DNA from: Flavihumibacter fluminis
Lineage (GTDB): Bacteria > Bacteroidota > Bacteroidia > Chitinophagales > Chitinophagaceae
Direction: 5' to 3'
Length of the DNA: 64,000 nt
Assembly (NCBI RefSeq): GCF_021491375.1
Contig: NZ_JAKEVY010000001.1
Location: 620,001-684,000, forward strand
The notes under the pieces: model-generated
The model's database searches: none
Told to the model about the DNA's origin: nothing
Seen by the model: the letters and a program-made list of their open reading frames with translations, nothing else
Made by a program: the position numbers and the translations under genes
Shown here: in pieces, positions 36,422-43,569 of the stretch
Layout: the number at the start of each line of letters is the position of its first letter
Position numbering within the stretch: position 1 is the first letter of the stretch

Positions 36422-37534
36422 ATGTCTCCAATTAATTATAGCCAATTCACGCTGGGTATAGAAGAAGAATACATGGTCCTTGACCCACAATCGCGCGAGC
36501 TGAAAAGCCATGAACAAAAGATTGTATTGGAGGGACAAAAAATCATCAAGGACAAAGTAAAAGCAGAAATGCACCAGGCGGTGGTGGAAGTGGGTACTGA
36601 TATCTGCAAAGACATTGACGAAGCCTTAAAAGATGTGGCTACCCTTCGCAATACCATTGCAAGAGTGGCCGGCGACCTGGGTTTTTCAATGGGTGCAGCC
36701 GGTACGCATCCTTTCAGCCATTGGGAAAGCCAGCTCATCACTGACCATGTCCGTTACAGTGAAATCGTTAATGAATTACAGGAAGCTGCCCGAAGCAACC
36801 TCATTTTTGGACTGCATGTGCACGTAGGAATGGAAAGCAGGGAGATGGCCAATCATATTGCCAACAGCACCCGGTATTTCCTGCCACATATTTATGCGCT
36901 TAGTACCAATTCCCCTTTTTGGGAAGGAAGGCTGACAGGTTATAAATCTTTCCGTACCAAAGTATTTGATAAATTCCCACGGACAGGCATACCTGAATAT
37001 TTCGATACCATTGAAGATTATGATCACTATGTAAGGATGCTGGTAAAAACCAATTGCATCGACAATGCTAAAAAAATCTGGTGGGATCTGAGGGTGCATC
37101 CATTCTTCAATACGGTCGAGTTCAGGATCTGCGATGTACCACTGACTACCCATGAAACCATTATCATTGCCGCACTCTTCCAGGCGATCTGCGCCAAAAT
37201 TTACAAGCTGCGCACCAACAACCTGAATTTCATTCAGTACTCACGGGCACTAATAAACGAAAATAAATGGAGAGCCAGTCGCTATGGAATCGATGGACGA
37301 CTGATTGATTTCGGGAAAGAAGAAGAAGTAAATACCCGTGTATTGATTTATGAATTACTGGATTTTGTAGATGATGTGGTAGATCAGCTTGGAAGCCGGC
37401 ATATCCTTTCGCTGGTTCCCAACCTGCTGGAAACAGGTACCGGTGCCGACCGTCAAATGAAGGTATACCAGGAGACCAATAGCATGGTATCGGTGGTGGA
37501 TTATATCAAAGACCAATTTCTTTATGGTATTTAA
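36422..37534 (+). CDS. YbdK-type carboxylate-amine ligase (GCS2 family)
   Basis: The 370-residue protein belongs to glutamate-cysteine ligase family 2. It shows FTLGIEEEYMVLDPQSREL (9-27, Glu cluster binding Mg-ATP), MGAAGTHPFSHW (96-107), LHVHVG, YALSTNSPFWEGRLTGYKSFRTK and NTVEFRICDVP. E. coli YbdK is a weak gamma-glutamyl-cysteine ligase; in most Bacteroidota the real substrates are unknown. The downstream lipoprotein gene overlaps its end by 11 bases. With an ATP-grasp before and another after, it is likely part of a multi-step amide-bond pathway. Confidence 0.9.
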   Translation: MSPINYSQFTLGIEEEYMVLDPQSRELKSHEQKIVLEGQKIIKDKVKAEMHQAVVEVGTDICKDIDEALKDVATLRNTIARVAGDLGFSMGAAGTHPFSHWESQLITDHVRYSEIVNELQEAARSNLIFGLHVHVGMESREMANHIANSTRYFLPHIYALSTNSPFWEGRLTGYKSFRTKVFDKFPRTGIPEYFDTIEDYDHYVRMLVKTNCIDNAKKIWWDLRVHPFFNTVEFRICDVPLTTHETIIIAALFQAICAKIYKLRTNNLNFIQYSRALINENKWRASRYGIDGRLIDFGKEEEVNTRVLIYELLDFVDDVVDQLGSRHILSLVPNLLETGTGADRQMKVYQETNSMVSVVDYIKDQFLYGI

Positions 37535-37997
37535 TCTACTAACGCCCTTGCATAAACGTAGTTGGCCGGCGCTGATTTTGATAGTAATCCTGAGCAGTGC
37601 CTGTTTTATACAGAGTTCCTGTGTTACTACTGCCCCCTATGATCAATATGTATACAAGGAATCCACCAGCCTTAAGGTGGATGCACTGAAACTCATGGAC
37701 AAGGCGGAGAAAACTTATAATACTCAGGAAAAAGAAATAGAGAAATTAACCGACCAGCTGGATAAACTCTACGAATACGAATTACATAGAAAGAAAAATC
37801 AGTTGAGGATTCAAATGTGGGAATTACTCCGAAATCCGGAAAAAAACCTGCTGGGAGGTTTTCTTTCACGCTGGAAAAAAGAAGGTCAGTTAAGTCCGGG
37901 TTTTATTACTGAAGCAAAAATCATTGTAGGCAAAGCATTTGACCAATTGGCTGAACTGGAGAGTGGTAAACTTACTCCAAAAGAACTTCAACAATAA
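37524..37997 (+). CDS. small putative lipoprotein, function unknown
   Basis: The 157-residue product has an N-terminal hydrophobic stretch (14-32) ending in two Cys (27 and 33: SSACFIQSSC), suggesting export with lipid attachment at one of them, although neither fits the lipobox well. The rest is helical and charged, with a likely coiled coil at 45-95 (EKEIEKLTDQLDKLYEYEL). I do not recognise a family. The start overlaps the ligase gene by 11 bases, and a 111-residue unknown gene follows after 20 bases. The pair probably acts together. Confidence 0.6.
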   Translation: MVFNLLTPLHKRSWPALILIVILSSACFIQSSCVTTAPYDQYVYKESTSLKVDALKLMDKAEKTYNTQEKEIEKLTDQLDKLYEYELHRKKNQLRIQMWELLRNPEKNLLGGFLSRWKKEGQLSPGFITEAKIIVGKAFDQLAELESGKLTPKELQQ

Positions 37998-38017
37998 TCA
38001 CAACCTAAGCTGTTATC

Positions 38018-38353
38018 ATGGCTGAAGCAGTACCATTTGACGATATTTTCAAAACCCTCAAAAAACAGGTGGAAGAGCTGGCCAGGCTCTTTGTAAAAAA
38101 CTACACCAAAGCAGCCATTAAGGATGGCAGGAAATTCCTCGATGATACCAGAGAAAGTCTGAAACGCTGGACACTGTTGCTGGCGGAAGGAAAATTAACC
38201 ACGCAGGATTTTGAGTGGCTGGTACTCGGACAAAAAGATCTCGCTCAGATGATCGCGCTGAAGCAGGCGGGCTTGTCTGTTATCCGGATTGAACAATTCC
38301 GCAACAGTTTATTATCGTTGATTGTTGATACCATTTTTGGTGTTGTTTTATAA
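38018..38353 (+). CDS. small helical protein, function unknown
   Basis: The 111-residue protein has no signal peptide. It is mainly amphipathic helix (residues 10-95: KTLKKQVEELARLFVKNYTK, LDDTRESLKRWTLLLAEGKL), and its C-terminal ~20 residues (SLLSLIVDTIFGVVL) are hydrophobic and could insert in or lie on a membrane. I recognise no family. It lies between the unknown lipoprotein and the amidohydrolase, 20 and 15 bases away, so co-transcription is likely. Confidence 0.6.
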   Translation: MAEAVPFDDIFKTLKKQVEELARLFVKNYTKAAIKDGRKFLDDTRESLKRWTLLLAEGKLTTQDFEWLVLGQKDLAQMIALKQAGLSVIRIEQFRNSLLSLIVDTIFGVVL

Positions 38354-38368
38354 TTAAAATCTCAGTAC

Positions 38369-40000
38369 TTGAAAACGTTACGACTATTTATTGGGGCACT
38401 CATGATCATGGGTAACTGGGGCTGCAGCAACAAGAGCGAAGCAGATCTGCTTATCCGCAATGCCGTTATTTATTCGGTTGACAGCCAGTTCAGCAAACAG
38501 ACAGGCATGGTTATCCGGGATGGAAAAATCCTGGAACTGGGAGCTGATGCGCAATTGTTGGAAAAATACCAGACCAAAGAAGTATTGGATGCAGGCGGAC
38601 AGTTCATTTACCCTGGTTTTATTGATGCACATTGTCATTTTTACCGCTATGGCTTGGGATTGCAAACAGCCGACCTGGTAGGTACTACCAGCTGGCAATC
38701 CATACTGGATACATTGGTAAAATTTTCATCAAATGTTCCGGAAGGATGGCTGATTGGCAGAGGGTGGGATCAGAACGACTGGCCTGCCCAAAATTTTCCT
38801 ACCAATGAAGATCTCAATCGTTTGTTCCCGGAACGCCCGGTATTATTAAGCCGGATAGATGGGCATGCCGCTATCGCTAATGACAGGGCCCTTGAGTTGG
38901 CGGGTATCAAAGCCGGAGACCGTTTAACAGGTGGTACCATCGAAGTGAAAAACGGAAGACTGACGGGAATCCTGATTGATAACGCGATTGATCTGGTAAG
39001 CTCAAAAATACCCGCTCCTACTGCAATACAGATGAAGGAAGCGCTGCAGGATGCACAACGGAACTGTTTTGCGATGGGACTTACAACGGTTGACGACTGT
39101 GGTCTTGATTATACAGAAGTGGAATTCATCGACAGTCTGCAAAAATCCGGTGATCTGAAAATGCGTGTATATGCCATGCTAAGCGATGCCAAACGCAATT
39201 ATGATTATATCCTTCCAAAAGGCATTATCAAAACGCCCTTTCTCAATGTTCGATCGTTTAAAGTTTATGCAGATGGTGCATTAGGCTCAAGAGGCGCCTG
39301 CCTGTTGCACGATTATGCAGATGATCCCGGCAACAAAGGATTTCTGTTAAGCAATCCCGAACATTTTGATTCCGTGGCCGCACTACTTGCCAACTCACCT
39401 TTCCAGATGAATACACATGCTATCGGAGACAGTGGGAACCGTACTATTCTCAAGATTTATGCAAAGCATCTCGAGGGTCAATCTGACCGGCGCTGGAGAA
39501 TTGAACATGCACAGGTGGTGAATCCAGATGATTTCGTACTCTTTGGCGCCCATGGAATTATTCCATCCGTACAGCCCACACATGCCACTTCTGATATGTA
39601 CTGGGCTGGAAAACGAGTGGGTGCTGAAAGAGAGAAAGGAGCCTATGCATTCAAACAATTAATGGATCAAAATGGCTGGATTCCCCTGGGAACTGATTTT
39701 CCTGTAGAGGATATTTCCCCTTTTAAAACCTTTTTTGCCGCGGTTGCCCGACAGGACGCCAACGGCTATCCTGAAGGTGGTTACCAGCCGGAGAACGCAC
39801 TTTCCCGGGAGCAGGCACTTCGGGGTATGACCATCTGGGCAGCAAAGAGCAATTTCGAAGAATCCGAAAAAGGCAGCCTGGAACCCGGTAAACTAGCCGA
39901 TTTCATTCTGCTTGACCGGGATCTGCTAACGGCACCGAAAGACTCCCTGCTCTCTACCCGTGTCCTCGGCACCTGGGTTGGTGGCCAAAAAGTGTTCTAA
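38369..40000 (+). CDS. YtcJ-like amidohydrolase lipoprotein
   Basis: The 543-residue protein has a lipoprotein signal (MKTLRLFIGALMIMGNWGCS, Cys19) and an amidohydrolase-3 domain. FIDAHCHFYRYG (near 82) gives the HxH metal pair, FKVYADGALGSRGACLL, MNTHAIGDSGNRTIL and WRIEHAQVV give further metal-site residues, and IPLGTDFPVEDISPF supplies the catalytic Asp. It should hydrolyse amide or cyclic-amide bonds outside the cytoplasm. The start is TTG. Its place inside an amidoligase run suggests a peptide-like substrate (inference). Confidence 0.88.
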   Translation: MKTLRLFIGALMIMGNWGCSNKSEADLLIRNAVIYSVDSQFSKQTGMVIRDGKILELGADAQLLEKYQTKEVLDAGGQFIYPGFIDAHCHFYRYGLGLQTADLVGTTSWQSILDTLVKFSSNVPEGWLIGRGWDQNDWPAQNFPTNEDLNRLFPERPVLLSRIDGHAAIANDRALELAGIKAGDRLTGGTIEVKNGRLTGILIDNAIDLVSSKIPAPTAIQMKEALQDAQRNCFAMGLTTVDDCGLDYTEVEFIDSLQKSGDLKMRVYAMLSDAKRNYDYILPKGIIKTPFLNVRSFKVYADGALGSRGACLLHDYADDPGNKGFLLSNPEHFDSVAALLANSPFQMNTHAIGDSGNRTILKIYAKHLEGQSDRRWRIEHAQVVNPDDFVLFGAHGIIPSVQPTHATSDMYWAGKRVGAEREKGAYAFKQLMDQNGWIPLGTDFPVEDISPFKTFFAAVARQDANGYPEGGYQPENALSREQALRGMTIWAAKSNFEESEKGSLEPGKLADFILLDRDLLTAPKDSLLSTRVLGTWVGGQKVF

Positions 40001-40012
40001 AGGAGAAATCTT

Positions 40013-40020
40013 TATTTTTG
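40013..40020 (+). promoter_or_regulatory. -7 element (TATTTTTG) 5 bases before the amidotransferase start
   Basis: TATTTTTG matches TAnnTTTG and ends 5 bases before the ATG at 40026. There is no clear TTG partner. It may give a separate, nearly leaderless transcript for the last three genes of the run. Confidence 0.4.
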
Positions 40021-40025
40021 CAGCT

Positions 40026-40871
40026 ATGGCAATGGATTTGGGTAAGATTAGGGTAGCCATTCTGGATCTGTACGAAGGGGTGGAAAATCAGGGCATGCGG
40101 TGTATCCGTGAAATTTTGAACCTGTATGCAGATCAGCACCAGGTGGATCTGGAATGGGACGAATTTGAAATACGCCTGCAACAGCAGACGCCTGACTTAA
40201 GCTATGATATTTATATCTCAAGCGGCGGACCCGGATCACCACTCGAAAGTGAAGGATCGGCCTGGGAAGCGGCCTATTTTGGCTGGCTGGGATCCGTGGA
40301 AGAATTCAATAACAATCCTTTACATTCCCGTAAGAAACAAGTATTCTTCATTTGCCATTCTTACCAGCTTGCCTGTAGGCATTACGGTGTAGGAGAAGTG
40401 ACAGCCCGCAAATCCACCGCATTTGGTGTTTTCCCTGTTCATATGCTGCCCGGTGCAGAGAAAGAGCCCGTTTTTCAGAACCTTAAAGATCCCTTTTACG
40501 CAGTGGACAGTCGCGATTTCCAGGTGATCCGTCCCAACTATAACCGCATCCGTCATATGGGCGGAAAAATTCTGGCAATCGAAAAGGAAAGACTACATGT
40601 GCCGCTTGAACGTGCCATGATGGCCTTCCGTTTTAATGAATACATGGTGGGCACGCAATTTCATCCGGAAGCGGATGCCATTGGCATGAGTATGTACCTG
40701 CAGCGCGACGATAAAAAGGAAACCGTTATTAAAAGCCATGGTTTTAAAAAATGGCAGAGCATGATCGAACACCTGAATGATCCGGATAAAATCCTGTACA
40801 CTTATTCCCAGGTGCTTCCCAATTTTCTGAATCATGCAATTGGACAATTAGCCTTTGCAGAAGCCGGATAA
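40026..40871 (+). CDS. class I glutamine amidotransferase-like protein
   Basis: The 281-residue protein has a flavodoxin-like amidotransferase fold: VAILDLYEGVENQG (11-23), YDIYISSGGPGSPL (60-73), then VFFICHSYQLACRHYG with the likely nucleophile Cys110, and GTQFHPEADAIG with His213 and Glu215 completing the triad. The nucleophile elbow is ICHSY instead of the usual GxCxG, so the oxyanion loop differs from standard glutaminases. The start is ATG 40026. It may transfer ammonia, or act as a gamma-glutamyl hydrolase like PuuD-type relatives. Its neighbour encodes an ATP-grasp-like protein. Confidence 0.75.
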   Translation: MAMDLGKIRVAILDLYEGVENQGMRCIREILNLYADQHQVDLEWDEFEIRLQQQTPDLSYDIYISSGGPGSPLESEGSAWEAAYFGWLGSVEEFNNNPLHSRKKQVFFICHSYQLACRHYGVGEVTARKSTAFGVFPVHMLPGAEKEPVFQNLKDPFYAVDSRDFQVIRPNYNRIRHMGGKILAIEKERLHVPLERAMMAFRFNEYMVGTQFHPEADAIGMSMYLQRDDKKETVIKSHGFKKWQSMIEHLNDPDKILYTYSQVLPNFLNHAIGQLAFAEAG

Positions 40872-40910
40872 AAGCGGCAATTCTGTATCTTCAAACAAAG
40901 GCAAAATTTT

Positions 40911-42104
40911 ATGGTTTCATCCTGGAGAACTTCTTTTAACCAGCAATTCACCAAAGAACGGTACGAAGCATTTATAAAGGACCTGCACAGTGCCTATCCC
41001 GGAGAAATAGAATTCCGTGTGGCGGAAACACCTATACTGGCAGATAAAGTTTTCAAGCAAAAAGTATTGGATGCCTGTGAACGTATTGTAGACCGGATAC
41101 TGGAACCGGATTTCAAAACAATCACCGAACGCAGCATTCCTCCTGCAGAAAGGGTACCAAATGAAACCCCCTTTGCGCACATGATTGCATTTGATTTCGG
41201 CGTCTGCGAAAATGAACAAAACGAACTGGAGCCACAATTGATAGAAATGCAGGGGTTCCCCACCCTATTCGGATTCCAGGTCTATTACCCGGAAGTATTG
41301 CAACGTCATTTCGAAATTCCGGAGAATTTTTCTCAATACCTTGGTGGATATACCAAAGAAACCTACCTGGATGATTTACGTTCCATTGTACTCGGTACGC
41401 ATCAGCCGGAAGAAGTAATCCTGCTGGAAATCAAACCTCATGAACAAAAAACCCGGATCGATTTTTACTGCACCCAAACCTACCTGGGCATCCAACCGGT
41501 ATGCATAACCGAACTGGAACAGGAAGGGAAAGCGCTTTATTATACAAAAGAGGGTAAAAGAATTCGCGTAAAGCGCATATACAATCGCGTTATATTTGAT
41601 GACCTGAACGCGCAGAAAGATCAGTTGGGGAATTATATTGACATCACGCAGGATTTCGATGTTGAATGGGTTCCGCATCCCAACTGGTTTTACCGGATCA
41701 GCAAGTTCACCATGCCTTTTATCAAACATCCCTATATACCTCCTACCTATTTTCTGAACGAGTTGGATAGTCTGCCGGCGGACTTGAGTCAGTATGTACT
41801 GAAGCCACTATTCTCGTTTGCCGGGCAAGGAGTAGTGATTGATATAAGTCCGGATGATATAAGCGCCATCAAAGATCCCCAAAACTGGATTCTGCAGAAA
41901 AAAGTAAAGTATGCAGCTATCATTCCCACGCCTGATATACCTGCCAAAGCGGAAATCCGGATCATGTATCTGTGGAAGGAAGGATGGGATCGACCCAAAC
42001 CTGCCATCAACCTGGCACGCCTCAGCAAAGGCAAAATGATCGGTGTCCGCTATAATAAAGACAAAGAATGGGTGGGTGGATCTGTCTGCTTTTTTGAACA
42101 ATAA
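40911..42104 (+). CDS. ATP-grasp-like protein, possible ligase
   Basis: The 397-residue protein has no assigned family by eye but shows ATP-grasp-like features in its C-terminal half: QYVLKPLFSFAGQGVVIDIS near 290-309 (Lys plus Gly-rich loop), WILQKKVKYAAIIPTP and a final AEIRIMYLWKEGW followed by INLARLSKGKMIGVRYNKDKEW. The N-terminal half contains QLIEMQGFPTLFGFQVYYPE, resembling the pre-ATP-grasp region of glutathionylspermidine-synthetase-like ligases. There is no signal peptide. It is 39 bases downstream of the amidotransferase-like gene. Call is inference from motifs and context. Confidence 0.6.
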   Translation: MVSSWRTSFNQQFTKERYEAFIKDLHSAYPGEIEFRVAETPILADKVFKQKVLDACERIVDRILEPDFKTITERSIPPAERVPNETPFAHMIAFDFGVCENEQNELEPQLIEMQGFPTLFGFQVYYPEVLQRHFEIPENFSQYLGGYTKETYLDDLRSIVLGTHQPEEVILLEIKPHEQKTRIDFYCTQTYLGIQPVCITELEQEGKALYYTKEGKRIRVKRIYNRVIFDDLNAQKDQLGNYIDITQDFDVEWVPHPNWFYRISKFTMPFIKHPYIPPTYFLNELDSLPADLSQYVLKPLFSFAGQGVVIDISPDDISAIKDPQNWILQKKVKYAAIIPTPDIPAKAEIRIMYLWKEGWDRPKPAINLARLSKGKMIGVRYNKDKEWVGGSVCFFEQ

Positions 42105-42115
42105 TAAATTCCTGT

Positions 42116-42430
42116 ATGCAACACCTTAATGATATCACTGCAAAAGAAGTCCTGCCCGGATTATTCGGAAAATTTCTGCATGGAGAAAAATCCTCCCTGG
42201 CTGTTTGGGAAATCCGCAAAGGAGCTGTCCTTCCCCTTCATGAACATGAAAACGAACAGATCACCTATATCCTGGAAGGAGAACTGCAGATGACGATCGG
42301 TGAAAACACAACCGTTTTCAAAGCCGGAAATGTAGAGGTAATCCCTGCCAATATACCTCACAGTGCTATCGCATTGACAGACTGTAAGGTAATTGACAGC
42401 TGGGCTCCCGTTCGGGAAGCCTATCGTTGA
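42116..42430 (+). CDS. small cupin-domain protein
   Basis: The 104-residue protein is a single cupin barrel. Cupin motif 1 is LPLHEHENEQITYILEGEL, giving two His and a Glu for metal, and motif 2 is VIPANIPHSAIAL with the third His. Such proteins are metal enzymes (dioxygenase, isomerase) or sugar binders. It follows the ATP-grasp-like gene by 11 bases, so it may be the last step of that run. It ends one base before the convergent efflux operon. Confidence 0.83.
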   Translation: MQHLNDITAKEVLPGLFGKFLHGEKSSLAVWEIRKGAVLPLHEHENEQITYILEGELQMTIGENTTVFKAGNVEVIPANIPHSAIALTDCKVIDSWAPVREAYR

Positions 42431-43564
42431 TTATTCCTCTTCCGCGGAATTCTTGAGTTTTCCCAATACCGAGTATGCATTGGCGATTACCAGTTCTTCC
42501 TTTTCCAGGTTCAGTGCAGTACTGTTGATGGAAAGCAATCCATTACCAGCCGGTTCTGTTGTTACTTCCACCATTTCAAAGGTCAGTGGCTTCACCTGGC
42601 GGAAAATGTATTGGTTGTTTCCAAACCGTACCACTGCCTCTTCGGGCACAGTGAGTGCTTTGCGCTTATCGAGGAAAACTGTAGCATTCAGAAACATACC
42701 CGGCATCAGGTGATCCGGCATTTTCTCAAAATGGCAATGCACGGTACCGCTCCGGTTTTCATCCACATTGCGGGTAAAAATTAAAATTTCACCCGGATAT
42801 TCAATTTCCGGCTCATCCACAAACTGCATACTAACACGCTGGCCTATTCGAAGTTTAGCCATATCCTTTTCAAAAACAGTCAGTGCGGCATGCATATCAT
42901 CAGGATTAATCAGTTCAAACAAAACATCAGTAGGATTTACATATTTACCAATGTTCACATTTACTTTGGACACATATCCATTAATAGGCGAACGAAGGGC
43001 AACCGAACGCGATAAATTTTCAGCTGTCAGCTGTTCCGGAGGCAGGCCTACCAGTCGCAGTTTTTCACTGAATCCTTTCAATAATACCTGCTGACTTTCC
43101 ACGTCTGTAGTCACCTGCTGTAACACTTTATCCGCGTTGACTTTGTTCTCATTGAGAATCCGCTGCCGCTCCAGGTCCTGTTTAAGATAATCCAGTTTAC
43201 TTTTAGTAACCAGGTAGTCCTGCTGTAATTGCACCAGGGCCTGATCCTCAATGGTACCAATCACTTCTCCTTTTCGCACCCGCATACCCGGTAGCAAGCG
43301 GGTTGATTTTAAATACCCTCCTAACGGAAAACTCACCGATACAATATTCTGCGGGGGTACATCCACCACTCCGTTTACGGTTAGTGTACTGCTGATGTCT
43401 TTTGTTTGCGCTTTACCGGTAACAATTCCTGCCATCCGAAGCTGGCTGCTATCCAGTTCAACCTGGTTAGTCAACAATTCTGATGCTGTTGTTTCGGATT
43501 TGGGTGCTGCCGTATTACAGGCCGCAACAACTAATACCGAATATATAATTGATAATTTTTTCAT
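42431..43564 (-). CDS. CusB/CzcB-like periplasmic adaptor of RND efflux
   Basis: The 377-residue lipoprotein (Cys16 in VLVVAACNTAAP) links the inner-membrane pump to the outer-membrane channel. It has the membrane-fusion-protein order: beta barrel, lipoyl halves (LGGYLKSTRLLPGMRVRKGEVIG and SPINGYVSKVNVNIGKYVNPTD), a central helical hairpin (QLQQDYLVTKSKLDYLKQ) and the C-terminal barrel. No His/Met-rich metal-binding N-terminus is seen, so metal specificity is open. It lies 5 bases downstream of the pump gene. Confidence 0.92.
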   Translation of the reverse strand: MKKLSIIYSVLVVAACNTAAPKSETTASELLTNQVELDSSQLRMAGIVTGKAQTKDISSTLTVNGVVDVPPQNIVSVSFPLGGYLKSTRLLPGMRVRKGEVIGTIEDQALVQLQQDYLVTKSKLDYLKQDLERQRILNENKVNADKVLQQVTTDVESQQVLLKGFSEKLRLVGLPPEQLTAENLSRSVALRSPINGYVSKVNVNIGKYVNPTDVLFELINPDDMHAALTVFEKDMAKLRIGQRVSMQFVDEPEIEYPGEILIFTRNVDENRSGTVHCHFEKMPDHLMPGMFLNATVFLDKRKALTVPEEAVVRFGNNQYIFRQVKPLTFEMVEVTTEPAGNGLLSINSTALNLEKEELVIANAYSVLGKLKNSAEEE

Positions 43565-43569
43565 TGATC

